DNA of 64,000 bases from positions 6,334,572 to 6,398,571 of the forward strand of contig JAQFVV010006238.1 of assembly GCA_028023455.1 (NCBI GenBank), in the 5' to 3' direction. A program made the position numbers and the translations under genes. Below the pieces are notes generated by a model. The model was given only the letters and a program-made list of their open reading frames with translations, made no database searches and was not told the origin of the DNA. Source of the DNA: Epiperipatus broadwayi (Eukaryota; Onychophora; Udeonychophora; Euonychophora; Peripatidae). Numbering within the stretch: the first letter of the stretch is position 1; each line of letters starts with the position of its first letter. Positions 10,926 through 23,930 of the stretch are shown piece by piece.

Positions 10926-12150
10926 AAATAGTTTAAAGCTGTGTACAATTAAAAATATATAAAATAAAAAAGATATATAAAAATAATAGAGAGAGCTTAG
11001 TTATTTGAGATAACTAAGAAATGCATGCAAAAGTAAGAAAATTTTGATTTTACACACTTTCAGAGAAGGTGAAAAGTCGAATGCTGTAAAAGGAAGAGGA
11101 TAAATTATATTGCTAATAGTAGATGAAAAGACTAAAAGAAAATAAAGATTGAGGAATATAAGAACTGATTAAGTAGACTTTGACTAATAGTATAGAATAA
11201 ATAAATGAATGAACAATAGGCTCCAGAGTCCTCATCAAATCATGCAGGATATGAAGTGAAAGGTCGTGGTTGAGAAAAATATAAGTAGATATCAGAGAAA
11301 GAAATATTTAACTTGAATAACAAAGTGTCTAAGTCTATCATCTTATAAATTCAAAACTTCATCTGCAGAGAAATCATTGTATGTCATTATTAATGTTAAT
11401 ATCAACTTACAAATAAAAAAGATGAAAATATTGTGGATATAATGACGTATAATAATATCTATTGTCCAACAGCATATAGATTATATAGCTAACTAGTCAT
11501 ATCAAAAACTCAAGTGACCCAGTTCTATTAATTCTGGTGTTCAATCCACTTTTAGGATTTAGGTAATAAACTATTTGATTATAGTCATAACAGCTAAGCA
11601 TCACTTCAAATAAATAATCACATAGATTATTACTTGGAAATTTATAAAAAGTTTGAATGCCGGAAGTGGGTTACAATCGACCTTAAGATTATGCCGCTTC
11701 ACTTTGCATCAAATTATACCTGGCACTATCATTTTGAATGCATGACAAAGAGCAATAATAAATTATTTATGCAAGGTCAAACTTTTCTCAACAGCCATTC
11801 ATATGATCTTCGATTTCCAATGCTAAAACTGATAGCCACTACTGATAATTTTAAAGTATCAGTAATGTGAATAAACATTCTTAACTTATAAATCAAATCA
11901 CCACGGCAACATAGAATGTATGCTGGCATCAATAATCTACTTAGAGATATTTAAGTAAGTATAAATATTAAATGAACACCTAGATGTCAGCACTGGTAAA
12001 TGCTTGAAAACAGAAAGGGTACATATAATGAAGTTATGGAAGAATAAATATAAAAAAAGTGATTATACAGAAAGTGGATTATTGGATTTATGCTGGGTTA
12101 TAAGGGGGGTTTAGATATAAAGGCCATAGAGTTGACAAAGATTATGTTGT
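10926..12150. other. AT-rich intergenic DNA, no gene seen
   Basis: Only short chance frames occur. A slightly GC-richer patch near 11640-11720 has no recognisable product. Confidence 0.45.
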
Positions 12151-12290
12151 GGAAATGGGATGGAGCAGAATATGGGAAAACATAGACTGGTGAATGGAAA
12201 ATAAAGTGGCTAACAAGTTTCTCTGTGCATAATTGCTGAGAGATTGACTTCGTTTAATGAGAAGCTACAGTACATCACATCATATAATTT
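12151..12290 (+). repeat. Dispersed direct repeat, copy 1 (about 140 bp)
   Basis: The block begins GGAAATGGGATGGAGCAGAA and runs to the GAAGCTACAGTACATCA motif. It matches 27736-27880 in the same orientation at clearly high identity. It is purine-rich and GC-richer than its surroundings. The repeat class is unknown, and no terminal repeats or coding frame are seen. Confidence 0.65.
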
Positions 12291-13575
12291 CTGGCTATTA
12301 TTCTTCAGTAGCATGGAGCACTGGATATAGTTTATTTGCAAACCAAAACTCATCACTGATGAAAGTAATACTCTAGTCTGATATATTCATCAGATTCATG
12401 CACATATAGGTGGCACTACAATAGTTGAGTAAGATAAATCACTATTGTCAATGAAGAATTATTATTGTTCTACTCTGACTTTAATATTGTCCCTTTAAAT
12501 TTTTATATAATATATGCACTTGAATGATATATTTCAATTTAATCTCTAGTTTTATTTTTTTATATAGATTTGAGTGTTTGCACTGTTTTTTATCATACTG
12601 AGATAAGAGGATATTAGAGTACAATAAGCTTTATGTCAATATGGGGAAAGATTGGGGATTTAATTAGCATTGTTATCTAGAGTCTTATTTACTCATATTT
12701 CCCATGGATGGTTCTGGAGCAGGGGCTACATTTTAATTGTATTGGGTATATTATAATTTGCCATTATTTGCAATCTTCTATCATCATTTTTTAGGACTAT
12801 GTAAATATAAGTTACTCACAATAGAGCATGGTGTTCCAATTCAAAGGAGGAAAAAAAAGGCTGTTCTAGAAGTAAGTTATACAAAATCTACACAAATCAT
12901 TGTGAACCACGAATACATCCACATATAGAACATGATGATCCACTTTTCTTTTCTTCAGCAGTTAAACTTTTGTTTTTGGAATACTTCACTTTATTTAACA
13001 TCTCCAATATACTCTACTCACTGCCAAATATTCCCAACAGAAGCAATCAACATTACACCTTTTTAAAATATTTTTGAGATAATCCTAACAATGTAAATAG
13101 TGTTTACTTCATCCATGACAACCATGCTTAAATTAATCATAAAACATCTGGGAAATCTTGAATTGTTTATTCATTTTATATGTCCAAATCAATGAAGGTA
13201 AGATTTTACATTAGTGGTCTCTATAGCATTATATTCAGCAAATTAAAGACAATATTGATTGGTTTTATAATCTTGCCATTGTAGTTTTAAAATTTTACAG
13301 AGCATCCATAAATGTAACAATGTCTTTATAATGCATTAATTAATAGGGTGTCCAAATCTCACTTCCATATAACAAATCAAATAAAACAACAATTCTGTAT
13401 ACAGTGAATTTAGTTATATTAGTTAATTCCCTATGATAAAATATCTTATCTTTCAATTTATTAAAAGCAGCAGTAGGCTATTAGAGTCTGTATTGTAGTT
13501 CAACATCTAAGATTATTTTTCTATCTATAAAATTTATATTATAAAATAACAACCGTTAGTACTTTAAAGTTATAT
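12291..13575. other. AT-rich intergenic DNA with family A scrap
   Basis: A short piece near 12345-12365 (CATCACTGATGAAAGTAAT) resembles the core of family A. Nothing else was recognised. Confidence 0.4.
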
Positions 13576-13855
13576 TTATATGGTATGGATGGCTGAAGAA
13601 CTGGAGGTTGGAGTAGTTTGAAGCATGTCCATTAAAGTATGAAGATTTGCTATCTTAATATAAACTGAGCACTGATTATGTAAATGTGTGGAAGATGATC
13701 TGGACCAACTGATGAGTGCTGGTTCAGCACGAAATACGTATATTGATTTTATCTTTTCTACATATGTGTGGTCATGTGTATTAGAGGTATGAGATAATGC
13801 AGATAGTTGAAAGGTGCTTGAAAGTCCATTCAAATCCCTTATATTTATATGCATG
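13576..13855 (+). repeat. Family B repeat, single-arm copy
   Basis: It carries the full arm of the family: GGATGGCTGAAGAACTGGAG, TTAAAGTATGAAGATTTGC, GAGCACTGATTATG, CCAACTGATGAGTGCTGG, GAAATACGTATATTG, then GGTGCTTGAAAGTCCATTC. Other copies lie at 22530-22790, as foldbacks at 45330-45875 and 47935-48245, and as a scrap at 63260-63320. The outer end (TTCAAATCCC) resembles a tRNA B box. The 92-residue minus-strand frame is a by-product of the repeat and is partly shared with the 45.5-kb copy. Confidence 0.75.
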
Positions 13856-15269
13856 CCTAAATTATGACATGAATTTAAATTTGGGTCAAGTAAATAAACT
13901 TTAAAAATTATTCAACCTGTTACCAAGCTTTGGATTTTCCATTCGGAAAGATGACCCATAACTAAAAATAATCTAGCGTTGATCAGTAAATGGATGTCTA
14001 GCTAAAATCATAGATAGAAGGTAAAAAAGAGAATGGGCAACTGCACAAACTAATAATCAGTTAAAAAAGCAAGTCTGTTTTACCTTTACCTATATTTTCG
14101 GCCTACCTATACATATATATAATGTAGGAAAAATTGCAAAATGTCTCGTCCTCTATGTATATACGTACATATAGATTAAAACAATCATTTTTGCGGGCTA
14201 AAAAACACATAATTCACAGTAGCATATAGAATTTCTATCAATATTTTTCCTCTATTATATTTTATAAAATACCAAACCATCTGGAATTAGTCATGTAAGC
14301 TCTTTCTAAGAGTTAATTCCCAATGCATTTATTTTCTTTATCGCTCTCTCTCTACTTACTTGAGTTATGACAAGTTTAGACAAAAAAAAATGCTCTCGCT
14401 CATTCATTAGAATTTTGTTCAATATATATATATGCCTTGGGGTGATCTTATTGACTCAGAACAATAATGCCGACGCTCTTTCATTGACAGAGCCATGAAA
14501 AAGTCGGTTTATTTAAATCAATAAATTAATCAATTTTTTTTTATTTAAAATTTTCAAGACGAACTAATTTATTTACTTAAAACAAATTCAAATATAAGAT
14601 AACTTTAATTAAAACAAAAAATATAGCTTAGGTGGGCATATAGTGCGCGCACACACATCTTTAAACAAATTTCTGTAAGATTTAATGTTGGTTGTGCGAG
14701 AGCCAAAGAAATCTTTGCTGTCAACACTTATATACATTAACCAGATGAACAAATTAACGAAAACTTTTTTTAAAAATTAACACACACTTCTAAAAACTGT
14801 TTTCTGTGTGTGTGTGTGTGTGTGTGTGTTTCAACGTAGATGCGGAAGGCCTAAGAACTATAAACAGAGTTCATTCACGATATTGTTAAATAACCAAAAA
14901 TAATTCAGTAGTTTGCAGCTCGGAAGTTCATAGGAAATTCGAGCAAGGAAAGTAACAGAATTGAGTGCTATCTTGAACGCTGAAATCTAATGCAAATAAA
15001 GCTTATCAACCCAAATACCTCTTTCCGAGCGCGAAACATGGTGGGAAGATGATATGATAGGACCGTTGTGCCAGGTGATTTCTTTTACCTCTCTTTATTC
15101 TATATGATTACATTCCAGCTATAGATAGATTGAACACTTTGTAGGGCCAAATTCATACCATCGAAATCTGCAGATATTAAATAAAATAAGCAAACGGTTC
15201 ATTGCTCAATAAACTACAAGATATTCAAAAGCTGGTTGTCTCTATTGAGGTTTACAATATATATGAAAT
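13856..15269. other. Intergenic DNA, no gene seen
   Basis: It contains a worn repeat at about 13970-14020, a GTGCGCGCACACAC palindrome near 14643-14656 and a TG microsatellite at 14805-14829. No coding frame was recognised. Confidence 0.45.
14805..14829. repeat. (TG)n microsatellite
   Basis: About twelve uninterrupted TG units, with an imperfect CACACAC stretch about 20 bp upstream on the same strand. Confidence 0.95.
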
Positions 15270-15383
15270 AAGGGGAGGGTCATTAAAATTCTGGGGGGAT
15301 CTATGATACTTGAAACAAGATCCAACAAGGGGAGGGTCATTAAAATTCTGGGGGGATCTATGATACTTGAAACAAGATCCAAC
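15270..15383. repeat. Perfect tandem duplication of 57 bp
   Basis: Copy 1 (15270-15326) and copy 2 (15327-15383) appear identical base for base and abut directly. The unit starts AAGGGGAGGGTCATTAAAAT and ends AACAAGATCCAAC. Because 57 is divisible by three, the minus-strand open frame 15242-15466 contains a repeated 19-residue peptide, but there is no other sign that the frame is coding. Confidence 0.95.
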
Positions 15384-15854
15384 GCTAATGGAACAGACAT
15401 ATACAAGCTCCAATCTTGTTTTCCATTTTTATGATAGTTTATGAAGCAGTACATAGAGGATTTCACAGTGCAGATATCAAGAAATGATGTAAGGCTGATA
15501 ATACATGTTTTAATTTAAATTAAAAGCAAAATCAGAGATTCATAGTTTTGGTATCTAGATTTACAGCATGCTATGATTTTGATAGTCTTGCTAATTCAAA
15601 AGATAATATTCTTAATGTTTTGAACGAATTTATTAATCAGAAAACTAAACTCAGTACCACTTCATAGTTGGAGAAAACATGGATATCTTAATTTATTTTC
15701 AGTGCTCAGTACCATTATCAAATATTTTGTTTTTCTCTTAGTATGAAGCAATATAAATATTGCCTTTAATTTATTACATTTCAGTTACAGGTTTATTACA
15801 ATTTTTATTAATAAATGTTCAAAATACTAAAGATGGGAAAAATAATATCTTTAA

Positions 15855-16215
15855 CATTTGGCTGACTTTGGTATGATCTTGGCATTATGGGTCAATGCAA
15901 ATATCTTGGTATCTTCTTAGGCAAAGTGTAGTCTTGTATAGCGAGGTATAGTGGGGAAAAGACTTGCTTTATTTAATAGGTTAAAAGATGGTATGTTTTA
16001 CTAAAATACTATATTTAATTGATGTACAAGGTATCTGTTATTGTATGGACGTGAGATATGGGAATCTATTAATATGGCAAAAAATGCACTGAACAAAATT
16101 TTATTTAAGGATACTCTACTAAATACTAAAAACACAATGCCAAGGTTGTAAAATCAGATGGTATGATCTTAAGTTTGATAGGTATGATTATTATTGCAAA
16201 GATATCCCTTTGTTT
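15855..16215 (+). pseudogene. LINE reverse-transcriptase C-terminal relic
   Basis: Broken translation of this stretch resembles the C-terminal part of a non-LTR retrotransposon polymerase. About 15882-15955 reads like the MGQCKYLGI segment. About 16022-16065 reads like the conserved LLYGCETW segment (TTATTGTATGGACGTGAGAT). About 16085-16150 resembles the following LRKIL... motif block. Several frameshifts and stops make it a dead copy. It appears related to the larger relic at 48980-50510, whose LLYGCEAW block is at 49635-49665. Confidence 0.5.
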
Positions 16216-17344
16216 AACTGAGTATGGTAAGTGAATGAATCATAATAAACTTTAAAAAAAATCCTTATGATGAATTTGAGTGTAGTTTTCATGAAGAGGA
16301 GACCTGCTTATTGTATCAAGACTATCTCAAAAACACTTTCATTTGAGAAAGTATACAGAGAATAAATGCAATAGAAAGCTTCAATTAGGCATGACAATAA
16401 AGATTTCAAAAAATAAAGAACCTATCATCATCCACCTTCAGCTGTCAACATCTGCTTTAGCTGACGATTTTACTACTTCCTGGAAATAAAGACTATAGTT
16501 TAGTTTTGTCCTTTAGGATTTGTAAATATCTACTTAAAAAAAGTTTATACACACACACATATATCCTGTCTTACAAAACATTGTTATTTCAGTTAAAAAA
16601 CTATCATGAAATTGAGAAGAAACACCATGATGTTTCTTGATCTTAAACTCGGAGACAAAAAGTCAATAAAATTTTCAATGCTGACTGATGTATTTTGGTG
16701 AACAGTTTGTCCATATTAGTTTACTATATGAATAACCATGTAGTAATAACAGCTATCATGACATGAATGAATAAAGTGTAGGAATTTGCACAATGTGGTT
16801 TCTTTAAGGCCGCAAAGAGAAATCAAAGAATCTATTAGTTACCAAACAGATCCTTTTCTTCAACCATAAATTTAGATTTTAAATGATTAAATACTTGATA
16901 AATAAAACATTTTTATTATAAGTGCAAAGAAATAAATATGTAAACATTTTGCAAAATATTTGAACACGTTAATATCGTGTAATCATTAGTTATGTAATAT
17001 CAGAAACAATTCAGTTCAATTTATATACCTTTTATTTATTTTTTTATAAACTTTCAGTTTGTAAGAAGCCTTTAAGTTTGTTGTTCCTACTTCATTTTTG
17101 TTTGTAATCATAATAAAAGGTCTTAAATGAATGTTTAAAACCTATTAACAATTATAACATAAATACACTTTTAATGTTGCATTATAATTAATAGAACATA
17201 TTCAATAAGAAGTATTTTGTTTGTTGATTATTCTTTAGCAAAAATATCTAATCAAATATTCATTGATAATTGAGATGCCTAAAATAATTGAGATTCTAAA
17301 CTATTGTTGATTTGCATAATATGATTTGAATATTAGGATGTTTG
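16216..17344. other. AT-rich intergenic DNA, no gene seen
   Basis: Apart from a short CA repeat near 16549-16558, nothing is recognised. It separates two LINE relics. Confidence 0.45.
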
Positions 17345-18110
17345 ATGATATGAATCTTTGTAGCAGAGGATTAAAAAAATTCTTCAGAATATGTTGGATA
17401 AATTAGATGAAGGATGTATGAAATATGGAATGAATATTAATGTTGAGAAGACAAAGTTGTTATGGATATGGAGAAATACTAAACAATGACAAATTGAAAA
17501 CTATGATAATATAGTTCAACAAATAAATGAATTTAGATATTTGGGCAGTTGATTGAATGACAATGGAAGAAATAAAGATGAAGTTAAAAGAAGAATAGCA
17601 TTGACAAAGGATGCATTTATTAAGAAAAAAAATATTTTGTGGACCTTTGAAGAGTGATTTAAAGAAAAGATTAGTTAAATGTTATGTATTAAGTGTACTA
17701 TTGTATGATTGTGAAATGTGGGCAATGAGTAAAAATTAAAAATGGATTGAAGGTTTTTGGGGTGTGGTCATGGAGATGTATGAAAAAAATAAGTTGGATG
17801 CATAAAATAATAAGTGACAAAGTTTTGAAAAGACTAAATGAAAAAAGAAAATTGATTAAAGAAATTAGAGATAGAAGGTATATTGAACTGAGCATATAAT
17901 AAGAAGAAAAACCTAATGAAAGATGTTGGGGGGGGGGGATAGTAAATGAAAATAAAAAGATAAGACAGAAAAGATTGACTTTGCCAAATAATATAAATAA
18001 TGGAAAGAGATAGTAGAATTGAAATTTTAGGCACTGAAGATAATAGTCTGGAGAAATGGGTGAAGCTATGTATTCTCTGGAACTAGCCATATGACAAAAT
18101 ACCATTGACT
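17345..18110 (+). pseudogene. RTE/BovB-type LINE reverse-transcriptase relic
   Basis: Conceptual translation with breaks gives, in order: LQNMLDKLDEGCMKYGMNIN then EKTKLLW (17370-17470), the thumb-type block FRYLGS with its DNGRNKDEVKRRIALTKDAF continuation (17530-17620), a worn block equivalent to LYGCETW (17700-17725), then GFW... MYEKNKLDA and LIKEIRDRR-like residues (17750-17880). This order is that of the C-terminal half of RTE-like endonuclease/reverse transcriptases. In-frame stops and frameshifts and an 11-G tract at 17928-17938 show it is dead. The 135-residue minus-strand frame at 17698-18105 is its antisense shadow. No TGA-repeat tail is seen, unlike the copies at 21.7 and 26.5 kb. 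Confidence 0.75.
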
Positions 18111-18309
18111 GATTAATTGAATGCTTAGTAAATGATTTTAAAGCAATGTTTATTGATTATCCTAGGAGAAAAACATAGAGTATTTTACATAGAACAATTA
18201 TTTTTTACAATATTCAATATATGACTATAACATCACATTCTCCATTTTTTATGCATAATCTGTTAATGCAATAGTTTTTCTTCATACAATATTGTCATCT
18301 AGTGTGAGC

Positions 18310-18610
18310 CATGGTAATCAATGGACGTTAAGTTAGTACATCAAAATCCCTATCTAGGACCTACTCATCCAATATCTCCAGATTAGTTTATAGTTTATGA
18401 TTTTCATCAGTGAGGAGTCTTGGATATAAGAACACTGCACAAATACTTTCAGATCTAATAGATCTCTCTAAAACATAGGTACAGTGCTCTTGATCAAGAA
18501 TCTTCATTGATGAGGGCCATAAGCTAGAAATTAGTCTGGAGATATTGGATGAGTAGGCATTAGCTAAGGATTTTGATTCACTAACCTTCTAGCATCCATG
18601 ATTACTAGGG
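18310..18610. repeat. Family A palindrome, about 300 bp
   Basis: The left arm (18310-18450: ATCAAAATCCCTATCTAGG, CTACTCATCCAATATCTCCA, TTTTCATCAGTGAGGAGTCT) is matched by the reverse complement on the right (18480-18610: TTCATTGATGAGGGCC, TGGAGATATTGGATGAGTAG, GCTAAGGATTTTGATTCA). The loop is only about 30-40 bp. Single-arm relatives lie at 31020-31150 and 37560-37735. Confidence 0.85.
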
Positions 18611-20871
18611 TTTGGGCTAGGTAGCAATATTGTAAGAGGAAAATATTAAATATAAGGTTAAAAGGCATTATGACATATACAAAAAATACCAAATACAATT
18701 GTATATGATTACATAACAGTAAAAGAAAACATTACAAAAGATTGGATCTTTTTTCCTCCTGCTAAATGCTTTTTTTTTTTAACTTATATATACAAAATAA
18801 AACATAATTCATTTTAACAGGAAATATTCTTAAATGATAACTGTAGGAGGGGGTTAGTGATAACTGGTTTTTTTTTTTAATTCATTATAAAATTATAGCT
18901 TCAAAGATATCAGATTGAAACAGAAATTATATCTTAGAAATCAAGGAGTACAATTAATGAAGGTTCTAATTGTAATAGCAAAAAATAAATCTTGACATAT
19001 ATTATCTATTAGCACTGTCAAAGATATGGTTTTGGAAGTTCCAGTACTTGATAAGATCAGATGTAGCACAAGTTAACTAGATTCTATTGATACTTCTGAT
19101 CTAAATGAGAATTAAATAGACCAAAAGTCATGGAGAATGCAGTGAATGACTTTATTGTTATCCAGTGTCTTAACATAGGCCTAATCTTAAAAGAGAAATG
19201 CAGAAAATGTGTAGCTAATCTTTGCTTCTCCAAAAACATCAAGTGATGTCACTTTTACTAATAATAACATGCTGCAGAACTATTAAAATTATTACTCAAT
19301 ATGGTGATATAATAAGTGCCTTGTGAAATAATGGTTGTGTGATAATCTATTAAATCTTTGGGAATTCTAATTCAGATGAAATTTTGAATTTTTTTTTTAA
19401 AATACTCATAATTTGATTTTCTGAGAAGACCCAGGAAACAATCTTGTGATAGTTGGTAAATGTATATCTACCTATAATTCAGCAGGGTTGCATGATGAAT
19501 GTTAATGCACTGGAGACTTGCAAGGTACCTTTTACCATGAATGGTAGATCGGTCACACTTTTAAAAATATCAAACCTGTTTGTCTATCTTTTTTCATATG
19601 CAAACACACACATCAAAAATATTTACACATATAAGTGAAAACTAGTATTCTAATATACTAACATTTACATTATTTTTGTGAATTAAATGTTTTTGGAACT
19701 AAAAACTGAATAATCTTAAGATATAAGGTTTGGTTTACCCATTTGCTAGACCTACTGTTTGGATTGTGAAACTGATGGTCACTTTTTAATTACTTGAGGA
19801 TTTCTAAACAAGCTTAGGATTCTTTTGCAGATTGGCAGTCTCAAACAAACCAGCTAGTCATCCAATTAGAGATCAGTAAATGGGTATCTAGCCATTCTTA
19901 GATAGTAAGAAAAGGCCATAGGTTAATTTTGGCTGATCAAATGAAAGTAAAACAAAAATACTATTGTAATGTGATGTGGCCTTATATTCAAAGTCTGCTT
20001 TTCAGTTATTTACATAAGACCTCCTCACAAAATCAGATATAACCCTGAAGTTATGGATATGAGTCATGTAATAAGATTTTATTATTGGCAATCATCACTG
20101 ATTCACATCCAATTTTTATAAATTATATTGCAACATTTTAAATTTTTATAATATTAACATTTTAGCATTTATAAATCATTTATATATATATATACAATAA
20201 GTGATCCGTTATAAGCAAGTTTTGTGACTCAGATTTTTGAAGATATGCATATTTGATTTAGCAGGAGGGAGTGGAACACACGTCAGTTTATTATTACTTT
20301 CTCCCAACTTTCAACAAAATTACTAAACATCTCAGAAAGCAGAATTGTGCATTATAATTAATTATACATGCAAATTAGCATGCATTAGAATTCAGATTAT
20401 TTTTTGTGATAATTTTAATTACTTAATAATTAATATAATGATGAATGACAATTTGAATTTTAATGCTTCATAATTTACAAGTATAATTAGGATTTTGAAT
20501 TATTAAATAATTTATAATGTGAAAATTTCTGATTTTCCGTAAAATCAGCACCGTTGGGTTAATATAACGTAAAACATAACTCATTGCCTACCTGAAAACT
20601 TCAAAACTCTTCCCAGATGTCAAACTCAATTAAGCGTTGTATTAAATAAAGTCACTTATTAACAATATATATTCTTAATAATAGCTATTTCTTTTGCTAA
20701 TAATAATAATAATAAACTTATGTGATTTTTCTAGAGATGTAATACTTAGATTAAAATACAGTGATATGTAACAGGTTTCAGAACTTGAAAGTCAATGGAT
20801 AGTAGTTTCAGATCTATCATTTCCAGTGTATGACGTTCTTGTGAACTGCCAAGTAGTAAGCCACTTTGTAG
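18611..20871. other. AT-rich intergenic DNA, no gene seen
   Basis: No gene recognised. A worn repeat lies near 19865-19930 (GATCAGTAAATGGGTATCTAG), short palindromic words occur near 20360-20390 (CATGCAAATTAGCATGCA), and a run of T lies near 18771-18780. Confidence 0.45.
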
Positions 20872-21172
<301 letters not shown>

Positions 21173-21319
21173 GAACAAAAACTGAAGATAAAAAGGTTCA
21201 CAAACCATAACACAAGCTCTTTCACTTTTCCTGTTGAAGCTCCTTATGGTTTTCTAATGTAAAGCATATGATTTTTTTTTCATCTTGCATGGGTTAACAC
21301 AGTAATTTGATTGGAAGAT

Positions 21320-21405
21320 TCTGGTGTTCAAAGTCTATGTTCCACAGACCAGCTCCATCACTTTGATGCTCATACATTTTATAAAACTCGAGCAATAAAC
21401 CATTC
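21320..21405 (+). repeat. SINE tail copy (family G-like)
   Basis: GGTGTTCAAAGTCTATGTTC is followed by a tail close to TTTATAAAACTCGAGCAATAAACCATTC, which resembles the family G tail (TTATGAACTTTGAAGCAATAAACCATT). Confidence 0.4.
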
Positions 21406-21674
21406 TTTTTTTTTAAGAGTGACTGATTTATTGTAGCAATAGATATGTGGCTTCTGAAGCTCAAGAATCATGAATCATAGTGCAACTCCACTACATCTGG
21501 GTTCAAACTTCATAAAATAAATTTCTGAGGGGGGAAAACCTATGATTATTTTATTAATAATGCAGAGTTCTAGTTTTTTGTCAAATTGAGTGTGCATGCA
21601 AATGTAACTTGTTAATTTTTATTACAATCATTTATTTTTGTTTATAAGATACTATATTTCATGCAAGATGATAA

Positions 21675-21878
21675 TAGATTATTGAAGTCTTAAACTGGAT
21701 TCCAAGAGAATGTAAAAGACCCAGAAAGAGACAACATGTGAGATAGATGGATAAGATGAGAAAGTGTGCAGGGATGATGTGGAGAAAAGAAGCTAAAGAT
21801 CGGAGAAGATGGATTGAACTTGGAGAGACCTTCATCCTGCAGTGGATTGATAATGGTTGATGATGATGATGATGATAT
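21675..21878 (+). mobile_element. RTE-like LINE, 5'-truncated 3' end with TGA-repeat tail
   Basis: It encodes the extreme C-terminus of the RTE-like ORF with few breaks (LNWIPRECKRPRKRQHVR..., MWRKEAKDRRRWIELGETFI, LQWIDNG). This runs straight into TGATGATGATGATGATGAT at 21859-21877. A short tandem trinucleotide tail in place of poly(A) is typical of the RTE clade. Severe 5' truncation is usual for target-primed reverse transcription. Confidence 0.8.
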
Positions 21879-22524
21879 TTCATAATAGTATTTTCCTAAT
21901 CATAAACTTGCAATTCATGGTTTTAATAAAAGTTTTAAAAATAAAAACTAAATTTATACAATTGAATTTATAAAATTTTATGCAGATGCTTGCCTGTCAT
22001 TATGAATCATTTCTCAGCCATTTATTCCTTTTACCTCTCAGTGTCAGCTCAGTTACAGCTGAGTTTCTGTCTTGATTTATTACTAATCTGTTATTTTCAT
22101 TACTGTATCATTTTGTCTTTTTATTATAATTATTTTCATACTATTTTAATATGTTCATTTTTATTATCAAATTTTATGTGTATATTCACATTTATGATAT
22201 ATATGGTTTTGATATTAATTATAATTTCAGAAATTCAAAAAAATGTTTGGAACTAACAATAGTGCATACAAAGAGACTACTATATTGTATTTCTAAATAA
22301 AAAACCAATACTTTGATAAATAAAGGATATAAGCAAGCATTATTTTAATACCCATCATGCCAAAGGAAAAGAATCCAGAAAGTAATATTTTGAATTGTAT
22401 AGCTAATATGAATAAATTGATTTATATATACATGTGAAAACTGAAACACACAGGCTTGTTATACATGGGTGTGACAAGAACCTCAGCCTCAGGGTGGTCT
22501 TTGAGCATTCCATCATCAGATTTT

Positions 22525-22795
22525 TAATTGGATGGATGATTGAAGAGTTGGAGTGTGGAGTAGATTGAAGCCTGCCCTATTAAAGTATGAGGATTGGCTG
22601 TCTTAATATATGTCTGAGCATTTATAGAATATATGTGCAGAGATGGTAATCTGGACCAACTGATGATTGCTGGTTTAGCATGAAATACGTATATTGGTGA
22701 TTATTTATCTTTTCAACATATATTGTTCAAGTGTATCAGTGTTATGAGATAGTGTGGAGAGTGGTGGGGTGTGTGAAAGTCTGTGCTCATATACC
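22525..22795 (+). repeat. Family B repeat, single-arm copy plus loop remnant
   Basis: The arm motifs are in the same order as at 13576-13855 (GAGTTGGAGTGTGGAGTAG, TTAAAGTATGAGGATTGGC, CCAACTGATGATTGCTGG, GAAATACGTATATTGGTGA). Just upstream, CCATCATCAGATTTTTA corresponds to the loop of the 45.3-kb foldback. This suggests that the single arm derives from a palindromic parent. Confidence 0.7.
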
Positions 22796-23149
22796 CAATA
22801 TATTATATACATGCAAAGTAAATAATATCTTATATGTGAAGTTTTGACTTATTTAATAAAAAAAAATCTGCCAAATATGGTAAATGAATCCAAAAACTCA
22901 CTGAAATATAAAATAGCACTATGGTAATATACAATAATCAGTGGCTTTATTGTTTGAGAGTTTATAAAAAATTTGGACATGATGTGACAAAGCTAGGCAC
23001 TACCCATGGAGCAACATGCTACTACACAACTGCATCAAACTATGTATGGTTCTATGACAATGAGAAGTAATAAAAAAGAAAGTATCATATGAATTTATCT
23101 ACTTGGTTTCAATATATGCAATAGGAGCAGTAATCTATTGTATTTAATC

Positions 23150-23245
23150 TACTCCAGAGCCATCTATTGTAATATTGAATATTAATGAATGCATCCACTC
23201 ATTATTCAAGCCTGTAATAGGTGACTCTGAACTCTAAGAGTGAAC
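23150..23245. repeat. Family E short foldback element
   Basis: AATCTACTCCAGAGCCATCTATTGTAAT is answered about 60 bp later by its approximate reverse complement (CTGTAATAGGTGACTCTGAA). The ends resemble those of elements at 23655-23930 and 55478-55612. Confidence 0.5.
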
Positions 23246-23654
23246 TACTGTTCTGATTACAATCTATCGCAGCATTCTCTTGTTTGTTTCATAACTTTTT
23301 CTTTCATTTATTGTTTTCCAGATATCCTATAACGTTGAACATATATAACTCATTTATTGATTCATTTATAGACTGTTTTCCTGACAGATATTAGCTTCCT
23401 GGAATCATTCTCTACTTGTTTTGAAGCACTAGTCATTCTGTCTCCTTTTGTTCAATTTATCAAAACATAATAAATAATATAAATTTGTCCATAAAAAAAA
23501 CAAGTAATTCACTTAATTATAGTTGTATTTATTTAAATAAGATTGATGTTAATATTCCTTTTTTTTTTTTTCAAAATATAATAAAATATCTATTTTCTAC
23601 ACAATTTTATATTCTGCAAAAATTAATGCTGAAAGCAGATATTTTACTTTAACA

Positions 23655-23930
23655 CTTATCTTCACCCTATCCTAGCGCTATCTACTTTAAGCTTGATTAA
23701 GCAATGGACACCAATGGCATAATGCCATAAGATTCTTCTGATTAATTTGTCTTCTACCCTTGTTATTCAAAACTAATGCACTTACACTCCTGTCAGCTAC
23801 CTTTTACTTCATTGTTTTATTTAAATTAAACAAAAATTAAAAAAAAAACTAAAATTTCAAGTCCAGGCTAACTTACAGATTTTTATTAATTACTCAAACT
23901 TATAGTAGATGACTCTGCTTTTAAAACATA
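23655..23930. repeat. Family E foldback element, longer copy
   Basis: The left end (ATCTTCACCCTATCCTAGCG, then CTATCTACTTTAAGCTTGA) and the right end (TACTCAAACTTATAGTAGATGACTCTGCTT) are inverted copies separated by about 180 bp. The same ends frame 55478-55612. Internal TCCAGGCTAACTTACAG resembles part of the 52.9/55.7-kb repeat. Confidence 0.6.

Noticed and set aside
13576-13854. A 92-residue minus-strand protein, similar to one at 45.5 kb
   Set aside because: The shared peptide comes from family B repeat identity; other copies break the frame.
17698-18105. 135-codon minus-strand frame
   Set aside because: It lies antisense to a LINE reverse-transcriptase relic that explains the sequence better; its composition is low-complexity (F, L, S, I).
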